64,000 bases of DNA from Styela clava. Lineage: Eukaryota > Chordata > Ascidiacea > Stolidobranchia > Styelidae. Under the pieces are notes generated by a model, which saw only the letters and a list, made by a program, of their open reading frames with translations, was not told the origin of the DNA and ran no database searches. Position 1 is the stretch's first letter. Every line of letters begins with the position of its first letter. The position numbers were made by a program, and so were the translations under genes. The stretch covers positions 9,920,001 through 9,984,000 of the forward strand of contig NC_135260.1 of assembly GCF_964204865.1 (NCBI RefSeq), given 5' to 3'. This document shows positions 12,575 through 23,299 of the stretch, in pieces.

Positions 12575-15331
12575 TTATCGACGTCTTCGGTTTGGTCTTA
12601 TTATGTATGTAAAATCATCAGTTTCAATAATATCTGCACTGTTAGCCCTTGATGTGAGAAAAACTTGACGAGCAGCTGCATGTCTCGGGATTTGCCCTTC
12701 ATCTGGGGAAGGAGATCCTGGTGAATTGCACTGATTAAGAAGCAAGGACTTAGGTGGTGACATTCTTGCTGGAAGGCTTACTTTTCTTGGATTGTTGTCC
12801 ATTCCAAAATGATGTCTGATGCCGCGATGTCGACTGACTGAGTTGTCGAAAACCTGTCCAATTATTTCTTTTGACTTAGATTCATTAGGAGCTTTGAGCT
12901 TTTCCTTGACGTCAAATGACTGATTATCAGTATTCGATTTTCCGTAAAAACTTGCGTTTGCTGTGACATTATCTTTTTCACCACACACCGGTACATCAAT
13001 ACACACTCTTTCCAAACAAGGAACATGGTGAAGATAATTAACAACTTTTTTCTTACCGTTGGTAACTTTACTACTGACAACATTGCCATAACTACATGTT
13101 TGGGTAGATGCATCCAAAGACTTTAATCTTTTAAGTTGTACAGGTTCAGTTTGTGTATCAATGTTTTTGGCTATGCATCTTCTTGGCCGATGACGAACAG
13201 GGTTGAGAATGTCTTCAGTATCGATTACTTTCGTAGGCGAAAATTTAATCGGAGGTTTTTGAGAAGTTGGAAAAGAAGGCATGTTTTTGATAAAAGGTGG
13301 AGATCTTTTTATACGTTGGCATTTACAAGATGGAGACAAAGAAGTGAATGATTGGGAATTCCCATTATCAAATTCATCTGACAAAGGAGAAGGAGTACTT
13401 TTATTCTCTCTCATTATCAGTTCTAATCTTTCATGTAGTTGAACTGCAAATGTTGCCACATCATTGATCGGAGATTTTTTAAGATTCATGCTTTTTAAAG
13501 CTTTTTCCAAGATATCAGCCGACGGTATAATATTGACTTTTTCCACATAATTCGATCCAACAAAAGGAGGTTGATTCGTAATTGTGTCCGAATTCACTTC
13601 TAAAGATTCATTAGATTGATTCACTTTTGACTTGGATGATGATTTTTCCCATTCACCAACAGCTTTTACATTACTATTTCCATTGGTAAGTGTATTATCC
13701 ATAGACATTTTCACACCCTCAAATTGAAATTCTTCTGAAGACGCAGACATTTGTTTCTGTAATTTCATTCTACTTCTACCTCCAGTTTGATGTTGTTCAC
13801 CGCGAGTTTTTGGAAAAGGAAAACCGTCAGTGCTGTCCATGAAGGCAACAGGACTACTTTCAATGCTCACTTTCGACATATCATAAGCCATATCTGAATG
13901 CATTGACATGGATCTTGAACTTTCCATGCTAGAAGATGAGCCTTGTCTACTTAACGGCATTCCGAAAAGAGGACTAGTGCCATTACTTGGAGAAAATCCA
14001 TCGATTCGTCTGCCAAATTTTTCCTCTTTTGAATGTCGATGTCTCCCACTACTGAACATCATTCGATTAATCACATCTCTGACATTGCCAGATGAAGTTC
14101 CCTTAGTTTCAGAATATTCACAATTAAAAGATTCACGTGAAGTACTATATTGAAAATTGAACAAGCTTTTCTGTTTCAGCTCATTTTCCAATCTTTCAGC
14201 CCATTGTTTCATTATTTCTTCTCTTTCCTTTGCTGGTCCTTTTTCTGCGACCAATTCGGATTCTTGGTGGCGTATATCTTTCAATTTTGTCTTGACTTCT
14301 TGAATCCAGTCTGATTTGGTGTGCACAAATGAATCTGTTTGTTTTTCTAATTCTCCATCAGTCAACATTTGATTTAATTCAGGGATGATATCACTAAAAG
14401 GAGGTCTTTCAGATGCGTCAGCTTGCCAACACATTTGCATCAAATTAGAGAGCCTTTCTGGACAAGTTGTAGGAATTAACGGTCTCTCTTTTTTTTCTAC
14501 AACATTCCATGCCACTTGAAAACCCTGTAAGCCTTTGAATGGAACTTCTTTGGTCAGTAGTTCCCATAAAACAACAGCAAATGAATATACGTCACAAGTT
14601 TCTGATGTTGGTAGTCCTTGAATTAATTCAGGTGCCATCCAAGGATAGGTTCCGGTAATCGTCATTACTGTTGTTTCATCAAACACTCTGCTTGCACCAA
14701 AATCACATATTTTTAAAGAGAAATCTTGACAAATCAAAACATTTTTTGATTTGAGATCTCTGTGCACAACTTGAATTGGTGCTTCTTCATGTAAATAATT
14801 CATACCCAATGCAACATCTCCAGCCCATGACAGCATCTGTACAAATTCCAACTGCTCACTTTTAGGTGAAGCAAGGAAGCAATACAAGCTTCCATAAGGT
14901 GCATATTCAGTGACAAGACAATAGTTTGGGACTTCACAGCAAGCTCCATAAAATTGAATTATATTTCTATGACTCAATGTACTTAATATTTTAACTTCTT
15001 CATCCATTCGATTCAATGTCTTGACAGCTATATCCTTCCCCCCTTGTGATTTCCATTTTGCTTTATATACTGTTCCAAAACTTCCTTCCCCACAACAGTC
15101 ACCAAGTTCTATATCTTCAAATGGTATTTTCACATAAGCTGGAGAAAAATCAGGGGCTGGTGAATCTTCCCCTTTAGCCTTCGTTTTACCATTACATGTG
15201 CCTGATGTTGTTGGGTCTGAAAGTCGCCTAGCTTCAGATGCACCTTCTTCAGATTGGGGAAGTGATTTACTATTGTTAGTATCGAATGCAACAGTTGGTA
15301 AGTTATCACGAATACTTCTACGAGTGCTCAT
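12575..15331 (-). CDS. ZAK/MLTK-like mitogen-activated protein kinase kinase kinase, intronless
   Basis: A single uninterrupted frame of 918 aa, read from the ATG at 15331. An upstream in-frame ATG would add a hydrophobic stretch unlike the family. The protein kinase domain spans about residues 73-325: glycine loop GEGSFG (81-86), lysine in IAVKTL (104), HRDLKSKN (190-197), DFG (210-212), WMAPE (231-235). Residues around SHRNIIQFYG, the DFGASR segment and VPFKGLQGFQVAW are characteristic of ZAK (MAP3K20/MLTK), which activates JNK and p38 on ribotoxic and other stress. A charged stretch at about 340-400 (KERE...ENELKQK) could be the coiled coil that follows the kinase in ZAK. I do not see a SAM domain. 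The remaining ~500 residues are serine-rich and low in complexity. Two TQT motifs lie at 726-728 and 743-745. Genes nearby are intron-rich, so the lack of introns suggests a retrocopy or lineage-specific intron loss. Confidence 0.85.
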   Translation of the reverse strand: MSTRRSIRDNLPTVAFDTNNSKSLPQSEEGASEARRLSDPTTSGTCNGKTKAKGEDSPAPDFSPAYVKIPFEDIELGDCCGEGSFGTVYKAKWKSQGGKDIAVKTLNRMDEEVKILSTLSHRNIIQFYGACCEVPNYCLVTEYAPYGSLYCFLASPKSEQLEFVQMLSWAGDVALGMNYLHEEAPIQVVHRDLKSKNVLICQDFSLKICDFGASRVFDETTVMTITGTYPWMAPELIQGLPTSETCDVYSFAVVLWELLTKEVPFKGLQGFQVAWNVVEKKERPLIPTTCPERLSNLMQMCWQADASERPPFSDIIPELNQMLTDGELEKQTDSFVHTKSDWIQEVKTKLKDIRHQESELVAEKGPAKEREEIMKQWAERLENELKQKSLFNFQYSTSRESFNCEYSETKGTSSGNVRDVINRMMFSSGRHRHSKEEKFGRRIDGFSPSNGTSPLFGMPLSRQGSSSSMESSRSMSMHSDMAYDMSKVSIESSPVAFMDSTDGFPFPKTRGEQHQTGGRSRMKLQKQMSASSEEFQFEGVKMSMDNTLTNGNSNVKAVGEWEKSSSKSKVNQSNESLEVNSDTITNQPPFVGSNYVEKVNIIPSADILEKALKSMNLKKSPINDVATFAVQLHERLELIMRENKSTPSPLSDEFDNGNSQSFTSLSPSCKCQRIKRSPPFIKNMPSFPTSQKPPIKFSPTKVIDTEDILNPVRHRPRRCIAKNIDTQTEPVQLKRLKSLDASTQTCSYGNVVSSKVTNGKKKVVNYLHHVPCLERVCIDVPVCGEKDNVTANASFYGKSNTDNQSFDVKEKLKAPNESKSKEIIGQVFDNSVSRHRGIRHHFGMDNNPRKVSLPARMSPPKSLLLNQCNSPGSPSPDEGQIPRHAAARQVFLTSRANSADIIETDDFTYIIRPNRRRR

Positions 15332-15599
15332 TTTATTTAAATCTTTTGAGAAACTGAGATATAGAAGAGAGAGAAGAAAGAATAAGAAATTAGAGAAAAA
15401 GATGGTAAAACTAGATGGCGCATCATAGAAGAAAAACAGAAAAAGCATACCAGCAGATGAAAAGATACAGAAACAGATGCGCCAAATTAGGTAGCGGATT
15501 GGCATGCAAACAAATGTCCAAAAATTTGTTTAGAGTAACGGAGCATAAACTGTCAGCAATTATTTACAAGAGCCTATCAAAAGATACAAAGATTGAATC

Positions 15600-16022
15600 T
15601 GATGCATGAAATTCTGAAAGCAAATTTGTCATACAATTCGGTGTGTATGTAATTGAGCAGGAAAATAATATTTGAGCAGCTCAGATCGATATGATGGGGA
15701 AAACATCTACAAGGAAATGAATTAATTCCACATAATTGAAGCCAGTGCCATGCCAATGTGATTTAAAATTCGGATGAATACAGCAAAATCTGCCAATGTA
15801 GCAACGAATCTGATGTATGAAATTCTGAAACAAATTTTGTCATACAATTCAGTCTGTACGTAATTGCGCAGAAAACTAATATTTGAGCAGCTCAGATCAA
15901 TATGACGGAGAACCCATCTACAAGGAAATAAATTAATTTCCCATAATTGAAGCCAGTGCCATGCCAATGTAGTGGTTTATATTCGGTTGAATACAGCAAA
16001 ATCTGCCAATGTAGCAACGAAG
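15600..16022. repeat. 211-bp tandem duplication upstream of the MAP3K gene
   Basis: Two adjacent copies, about 15601-15811 and 15812-16022, share 'atgaaattctgaaa', 'atttgagcagctcagatc', 'ctacaaggaaat', 'ttgaagccagtgccatgcca' and 'atacagcaaaatctgccaat'. They differ by scattered substitutions and small indels. The pair begins about 270 bases upstream of the kinase start codon. Confidence 0.8.
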
Positions 16023-16991
16023 ATTTGGAACAACAGAGAATAATATGTCAAAAATAAATCACAATAGCATGTGTGCAGATGTAAAGATTGTATGATAAGT
16101 GAAGAATCTTTGGGTTCATGCCATGCAACCCAAGGTAAATTTTCCACAATCAGACAAAAGACTGATATGCTCAAATTCTGTCACTAGGGAAATGAATATT
16201 TAAAGATAAATACCATGCTTTGACAATATTTCACAAACTCCTGAACTCCCTGTAGCACAACAAAATCTTCGACTATCGCGAAGCAAAATGAGTAAACTCA
16301 TTGTGAGAAAAGACAAATAAAAAAAACTAAGTCTGCAGCTGTCAAGTACAAAATAGACAATCAGAGTAAATAGCTGAATCAAGTTTACCATTCTTACATT
16401 GCGTTTGCCAAATAAAAGGCTAAAAGCATCAAGACGATTAATAAACAGTACAGAAGAAAGCTTTAAAATTACCATTATTGCGATCATTACATACAGGCAT
16501 ATTCTACAGATAGTACAAGCAGGCTAAGATACCGTAATAACTGAATAAACAATTTCACTATCGTATCCCATAATATCAAAGTTAGGGCTCCTAAAATATC
16601 AGATAATGACATGAATGATGTGACGATCTACAATCAGCAGCATTAAATAATGTGCACAGTCATACCGGTATACTGTATAGCCTAAGCCTAGTATAATACC
16701 TGAACACACTGACTGACTGACACACGTATATTATTCAGTAGTCTACTGGTATAGCCTACTAAATTTAGAAATATACCGGTACCTAAGGCAGATTTCTATT
16801 GACAGAATGACCTTCCGGTATTTTTTTTTTTTTAGTTACATAAAAAACATAAATGACAATTAGCAAATGAATAATTCACACTATTGGTAGTAAATTAATT
16901 TAAAACAATTTTATTTTACATCTATCATAAACATCGGCATAATATATTCAATATATTAACATAGCTGTTATCAATTCTATTTCTTTCTAAA

Positions 16992-17180
16992 TTACCTGTG
17001 TTTTAACCCCCTTTTAATTTTTTCTTTCACCCTTGTTACATCTGGAGTAACTCCTTGAAATATAACATTATTTCGTTCCATCCATACTTTAAATCTAACA
17101 GTAGACAGGAGCCATATCAAAGCTTCTATTTGAGAAGAAGTAGCATTTTGATACTCACAATTCGTCATAGAGCTTGCCAA
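16992..17180 (-). pseudogene. Possible non-LTR retrotransposon (LINE) C-terminal fragment
   Basis: A 62-codon frame contains 'RFKVWMERNNVIFQG', resembling the W-x-x-R-N segment near the C-terminus of LINE reverse transcriptase polyproteins. There is no reverse transcriptase catalytic motif nearby. A fragment at best; alternatively a chance resemblance. Confidence 0.3.
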
Positions 17181-17386
17181 ATTCTCCTACGATCGCCCGA
17201 AATGGCATCGGCGTCGACGATAAAGAACTGACGGGTCTCAAACTATTGATGACTTCAGCATCTGTATGCCCTGCATTGTGTAGTACCGACTTTAATATAT
17301 TATTTACTATGCCAAGACTTAAACACGATGCTTACTTTAATTATTTTTGTTTTCCAATAGACTTATATGTTTACAATCTTTTGTAA

Positions 17387-17693
17387 AATTATCTTAAATG
17401 TTTATTGACTGTTGTATTGTTTCTCTTTAAAATTGCATTTCTATAAATGAGATTTATTCGAAAAGTTTACTCCAAAATTATTCAATCAGATTTTATACAT
17501 CATTCGATTATTGCATTGCTTGCATAGCTACATTATTTTATTTACATGTTGAAAATAACAAGATTGAAATCTTCTTGAATGTCCAATTTTCTCTAAAATG
17601 ACCTAGCCATACTCTGTCTAGGATTGATATTTGTAATATTAAATGTTTCATTAGATTTTTAATTTATTTTTATTTATTTATTTTTACTCCATG
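17387..17693. other. AT-rich spacer
   Basis: No gene or distinct repeat recognised. It ends in the left target duplication of the element that starts at 17694. Confidence 0.5.
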
Positions 17694-18526
17694 AGGCTGT
17701 CCAAAATCGAATAATTGTTCGATTCGAATCGTATAATTTGTCGAAACGAATATCCTCCAAAAATCCTATTTCGATATTGTAATAACGTATTATGCTGTTA
17801 CATTTAAAATGATGATATTTTGTATAACTATGTTTCCAGAGTTATCAATGGAGTATGGAAATCACATGCCTCCCTAAAATATGAGTGTTGAAAGTTGAAA
17901 ATTACAGAGACTCCCAATACCTTATTTACTCAATTCTTATATATTCAGTTTCAATAGGGCATGTGTGGCCTGTATATACTCTTTTAACCCTGTTATCACT
18001 AGTCTAAATTTGTGCAATTTTTTAATAAACATTAATATAAATAAAACTGTTGCCCAAAAATTTCAAAAATGTAGCTAGTTTGATGATGATAATATCCCTA
18101 GATGAACCTATTGTTACTGTACCAGCCATCAAAATGCAAGAGTGCAGTTATTTGTCTTGTTATTAGATGGTTAATACTAAGTATTGCCATCATAAAACCT
18201 CCACAATGTGTGCTTCCCGATTACTGACTTGAAATGTTCGAATTGATTTCCATTGATGGAACTATCGTTTTCTATGGATACTAAATTGCTCTTTTTCCCT
18301 TATGTACTCTCTCTAAACATATACTGCCAATAATAACTTGTCAGTCATGATCACGCATGATATATACCCTCGGCATTAGGAGAGACACCCCTTTTCATCG
18401 CAATATGAAGGCTAGAGAAATATCGGGTCGTGAGGATATTTCCGCTTTATGTAGATAATATTGGCCGAAAACGATTCGAATCGTTTTTGATCCGATTTCG
18501 AATATTCAGTTCGCTGGACATCACGA
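17694..18526. mobile_element. Second hAT-like non-autonomous element with 8-bp TSD
   Basis: The exact 8-bp duplication ACTCCATG flanks the element (17686-17693 and 18527-18534). Subterminal regions on both sides contain 'gattcgaatcg', as in the element at 2247-4194. The outermost terminal repeats are weak (AGGCTGTCC against the complement of TCGTGATGTCC). No coding frame. Evidence is the duplication plus the shared subterminal motif. Confidence 0.6.
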
Positions 18527-19557
18527 ACTCCATGTAATTAGGTACATTTTTTAGTATGCCTTCCGAAATCTAATTCATTTCTTTCTCTCTGTGTACCCTT
18601 CATCCTTACTAGATGAGGAATAAATGCCAACAGATACACTCTGGATTGAAATAAAGGGCATTTATTTATTTATTATTTATTAATAGTGATTATTTGTTCA
18701 GCAAACTGTAAGGTACTATTTATAAAGAATGATATAATAAGCAATTTCATTATAAGCACTATGAATATAATATTGTAATCAAATAGTCACATTATCAAGT
18801 TTTCCATCTTTGTATCATATTTTTCTTGTCGTTGCATGTCTTAATAGTGAAAATTTTCTGCCATTTGTCGCACCAAGTTTTTCTGTATGTATATTTCAAG
18901 CAAAGTGATTTGTACATGTCATTTGAAGCCCATTTGAATTTAATGTATCTTGGTGAAGTATGAAATCATCCGAGACTGGACTGGAGAATTTGCTTCATGA
19001 TTAATTTTCAAGGTCCTCGATCTTCCCCTAATCATACATGTATTAACTGTTATATCACTCCAATTATCGCTTATTTCAAGCCTCAGGCAGTTACCGTATC
19101 CACTGGTATGTTCTGGCTTCTATCTTTCAGTAGAAATCTTTGATGTGACGAACAATATTCAACCAGCTTAATACATAAGTATTGTATTTATTAGATAGTC
19201 TCCTACATTGCATGCAAAACAAAAAAATGTTATGAAATGGACCTACTAGGAGTCAAACCCCAGACCTAAAACCTGAAAATGCCATTGCTTCAACCATCTT
19301 ATATCCTAATCTCAAAAATATTCTGTAAGAGTTCTGGTCAACTCTCCAATGAGTATCTTTTTTATTTTATTTCTTATTTATATACATTTAACTGTGAATC
19401 CTAATAGTGAACTTGGGGGGAGCTGACTCCGATGACCTTATGGTCGTATCGCTCCCCCCAGTCTATACCGAATTAACTTTGTGTATATTGTATATATTAT
19501 TTTGTATACCATTGTTCGTTTACGGTTGACAAAACAATAAATCTCTCTCTCTCTCTT

Positions 19558-19890
19558 CATGTACTTTCGTACCTAACGTACTTCTAAGAGGCGTAGAATA
19601 ACAATTTTTTCATGTGTCAATCATAACCCCCACCTGACCACATCATCCAAAAATCTCTCTCCTATCGGGATCGTTGCGACGAGAAAACGAGAGAAATGGC
19701 CGTCGATTTCGGGTTCTCGTCTGCGCGTCTTGGATGACAGTTCGCATAGTTTGAAGGGCTCTATTACGCCACTCGGACGTCATAGTGACGTAATTTTTGG
19801 ATGGTGTGGTCAGGTGGGGGTTAGGATTGACACGTGAAGAATTGTTATGCTACGCCCACTAGAAGTATATTAGGTACGAAACTACATGAG
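19558..19890. mobile_element. Foldback-type MITE with ~100-bp inverted repeats
   Basis: Left arm (from 'tcatgtactttcgtacctaa') and right arm (ending 'ttaggtacgaaactacatga') are inverted copies over about 100 bp. Both include 'cccccacctgaccaca' (or its complement) and 'catccaaaaat'. The centre is about 130 bp. No clean target duplication. A related single end is present at about 57121-57165 ('cgcccactagaaatac'). Confidence 0.7.
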
Positions 19891-19959
19891 ACCCACAACG
19901 CCTGTATAGCAGCGCAATGCGCCCTCATCCAGTCATTGTTGATAATGCGCCATTTCTAA

Positions 19960-20400
19960 TCCAACCATCTTCTTCTACCTTCCTATTCTCGACCCACCGC
20001 CTCAACCTTCTATCCCCAACCATATTCTTCTGCCTTCCTATCTCCGGACCACTGTCTATCTGCCCCAACTATCCTATTGTCGACCCACTGATCTATCTCC
20101 CCCAACCTATCTCCAACCCACTACTCTATCTTCTTCTACCTTCCTATACCGGGCCCACTGCCTATCTGCCCCAACCATAATCTTCTACCTTCCTATCTCC
20201 GGCCCACTGCCTACCTGCCCCAATCTTGCTATTGTCGGCACACTGACCTATCTCCCCCAACCCACTACCCTATCTTCTTCTACCTTCCTATCCCCGGCCC
20301 ACTGCTTATCTGCCACAACCTTCCTATTGTCGTCCCGCTGCCCTAGCTCCCCAACTTGCATATCCTCGACCCACTGTCCTTTACCACCACGTACCTGAAC
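19960..20400. repeat. Pyrimidine-rich minisatellite
   Basis: Repeated phrases on the plus strand are 'cttctaccttcctat', 'ccggcccactgcctatctg', 'ccccaacc', 'cctattgtcg' and 'cccactg'. They combine into degenerate units of about 40-60 bp grouped into larger blocks. The strand bias is very strong, with almost no G outside 'cgg' and 'gtcg'. The open frame across the first part is a by-product. Confidence 0.75.
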
Positions 20401-21145
20401 TAACCGTGCTTTACACACCCTTTGATCGTGACACTCAACCTTGCTAGCTTGTGATTATGCAAACTCTCAAGTTTTATACGACTCAGAGTATGCCAATGAG
20501 ATAATTGAAGCGTACGGCGACGAAACAAGCCTTTAAGGTTGACGGAATCGTGACATATTATTATGGGTATATTTAAATATGAAACAAACGTATAGCTTCA
20601 GTGAGTGTAAATGATGCCATAAACGTTTGAAATTTCGAAAAGCGCCTATTTACATCATTTGCCAAGCAACTTGAATGTATTCTGCTATCCCAAATGGTAA
20701 TCAATCACCATAATTGGTAGCTTTAAGGTGTGCTACTTGTTAGGCCACTGATGCCCCGCTACGGGACCACAGATGAAGCAATTTTCTCCGTGAAATAGAG
20801 TTCCCAATTCCAGAGCACTGGGCCATCATGCATAAACAACCAGGCGAGATATTTAAGTGCGCACGCGAGTAAAATTAGCAACTGGTCCGAATGTGTAGAC
20901 CCTGGAAAGACAATGAGTCCATTATAAACTCCACCAAAGCGACGAGAATCAGCAAATACTAGGTAGGCATTTCGTTTCAAACAAACTTTAGCTATTCGAA
21001 AAACGCGGTTTCAACCGCCTTTGAAAGAAGAAGCTTATGTAAAAGTGAAGGTTCACAACTTCAAATCCGGGGACTCAACATCGCCTTCCTTGTTCATCAC
21101 ATCATTGCATTAGATACTCTCTGCACCAGCTAACCTGGAAAACAA
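20401..21145. other. Intergenic, with a possible SINE-like stretch
   Basis: No gene recognised. At about 20725-20760 the minus strand reads GGGGCATCAGTGGCCTAACA, somewhat like a tRNA A box, so an old SINE may be present. A minus-strand frame at 20759-20980 has no recognisable domain and was not called. Confidence 0.35.
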
Positions 21146-21368
21146 GGTGCTTATGTAGTATGTGAAACAAGATGGCGGACACCGAAACATAGTATGTGTA
21201 CCAGATTCGGGTTAGGACATAATTACAGGTACAAATGCTACGGGAGTCACTTGGCTAGTCCCCGAACTCGTAATAGAACTAAAATGAGGAAAATTGGAAT
21301 CAAATTATGGCCTAACCTGGTACACACACTACGTCCCGGTGTCCGCCATCTTGGTTCGGAAGTATCGA
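21146..21368. mobile_element. MITE family 1 copy
   Basis: Inverted ends GGTGCTTATGTAGTATGTGA and, at the right, the complement of GTCGATACTTCCGAACCAAG, each followed by the 'aagatggcggacacc' block. Interior 'gggagtcacttggctagtcc' and 'ggaatcaaattatggcctaac' are shared with the copies at 8660 and 47634. No coding capacity. Confidence 0.7.
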
Positions 21369-22390
21369 CAACAATATACCTCCAAGCCAACTGGATTTGG
21401 ATTTAACTGATGAGACTTTGAAAAAAAAAACGGATTATACAAACAAAGGGAATCGAGAGGAAACAGCATCCTCTGAATCCTCGTTCTCAACAACTTTGAA
21501 AATAAAATCAATTGAAAAAAAGAAAAAAAAATGATCGACTACAACGACCCACCACAAACAGCAGCTCGGATCGTACGTGTAAAACGCCCGGAAACCACAC
21601 TTTTACTATGATAATGCCATCCAATGTGTAGCGAATGTGAGGAGAGGAACTCTCCCACCAAGAGCGGTGTAGATAGGTCATATTTCCTTAGCGGGGAAAT
21701 TGCTCCGAATAAAATCACACCTTGATATAATCTTTGTATGAAGGCTGGATTCCAGTTGTATCGATCTGATCCTCGAAAGAAAAAAGATATTATGGAGTAT
21801 TTGGTTGTATTAACTCTTTGAACTCTGACGGCTCTGAGCGAAGTTACTCGCTCACCCTGAAGGTTCGCGGTGCCGTATTTGTAGAACAATAAAATAGGTC
21901 TAAATACTGACTATTTGGCACGCTTATAACTTTTTACCAAATATAGGTAGCACGTTGTGTGACATTTCAATCGAAAGGAAATTTTATCGTGCATTCAGAA
22001 TGTAATTTCCATTTTGAAATATATTTTGTCAAAATTAATAAAATTGACTCTAATCTAACAGTGATTTTTCTGCATGTAAGTGAGTTATGGCTCCAAATTT
22101 TGTTATTTTGGTACAAAATATACTGCTTATAATTGATGTTCATAAAGAGTTCCTCATAAGCTTTTTGTTGATATTGGAGGCCGGTAAACCGGCCAGCAGA
22201 GGTTAAGGTACAAGAGGTTAAGGTACAACTGAATTGTGGTTTTGTTTTGCCAACCCGCCCCAATTCTTGGTGTATTGGGGGTGGCCTCTTCCTCTTGGAA
22301 TTTTTCTTGAGGCTAACCCGGCGTTTTTGTGGCTTTCCTTATTTATATTAAGTCGTTACCGTTTTTGTTTTGCCTTGCGCTGTTTTAAAT

Positions 22391-22593
22391 GGTGACCGTA
22401 CATTTGAACCCATGTACATTTGAACCCATGCGTATATCCACGGGTTCAATCTATATGCGGGTGCTAAAACCCATGGGTTAGGGTTAGTATGGGTTTAACT
22501 ATCCGTGGAACAAAAAAAATTCCATAGGTGCAATAGCATACAGGTGCAATTGTCATGGGTTCAAATGTACGTGGGTTCAAATGTAATGGAACC
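22391..22593. mobile_element. Mutator-like MITE (family 2) with 9-bp TSD
   Basis: A 203-bp palindromic element with inverted ends GGTGACCGTACATTTGAACC and the complement of GGTTCCATTACATTTGAACC. Each end holds two copies of 'acatttgaaccca'. It is flanked by the exact 9-bp duplication GTTTTAAAT (22382-22390, 22594-22602). The centre holds 'gggttagggttag'. It is nearly identical to the copy at 42634-42835 but in opposite orientation. A 9-bp duplication is characteristic of Mutator-like elements. Confidence 0.8.
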
Positions 22594-23039
22594 GTTTTAA
22601 ATAGTAGTTGCTCAACTTGGTTTCAGTGTTGTAATCGTTCTCGCTCTACATTGAGGCGCGTTATGGGCTATCCTTTCCCCCGGGATAAATATGTCCTATC
22701 CTATGATGAGTCCTAATCTAACATGTTCTCCTTTTGAAAATAAGTTCCCTTATTTCAGAATACGTATACATGCCACCACGCCATCTATATTAACACGTGC
22801 TTTACATAAATGTAATACATACCTTGCCGAATATAACGCTAATCCTCAGCTGCGGTGCATGTTACTCATGTGCCACGGTCGTCCAACGTCTGAAACGAGA
22901 ACGGGTTCGCTGATATGGCAATCTTCCAAGAACTGGTTCGCTTATATCACTATACCGTCATACTGTTTAGCATTTTTCTTTATACAATATATATATTAGC
23001 TATGTTTGACACAATTCTGTTAATTTTCGGGGCGAACTT

Positions 23040-23165
23040 CTCGCACATAATTATCTCCGGATGGGATTCGAACTTGCGGAACCATGCAGGGCAATTAGAG
23101 GTGAGGTGGTGAGCGTATGCCTAACGCCTAGCATGATGCCCCACACATCCGAGCCAAGGAGGAGA
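23040..23165 (-). repeat. tRNA-derived SINE head
   Basis: On the minus strand a B-box-like AGTTCGAATCCC follows, after about 45 bases, an A-box-like GCTAGGCGTTAGGC. This is the arrangement of a tRNA-derived SINE head. Sequence between the boxes does not fold as a convincing functional tRNA. Confidence 0.45.
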
Positions 23166-23299
23166 AGAAAGTTGAGAAGACGCCTAATCATATGGCGTAC
23201 CACGGCCTTCCGCCAGGTGACCAGTCCATATTTTGGGTATAAAAATAGTTATCCAGTGGTTTTTTCAGATGCACGGACTTGGTTATGGAGGGATCCATA

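Noticed and set aside
19917-20180. 87-codon proline-rich frame
   Set aside because: It is the translation of the pyrimidine minisatellite.
21539-21889. 116-codon minus-strand frame
   Set aside because: No domain, signal peptide or splice support; likely part of an unclassified repeat.
22691-22999. 102-codon plus-strand frame
   Set aside because: No recognisable domain; it overlaps SINE-like sequence.
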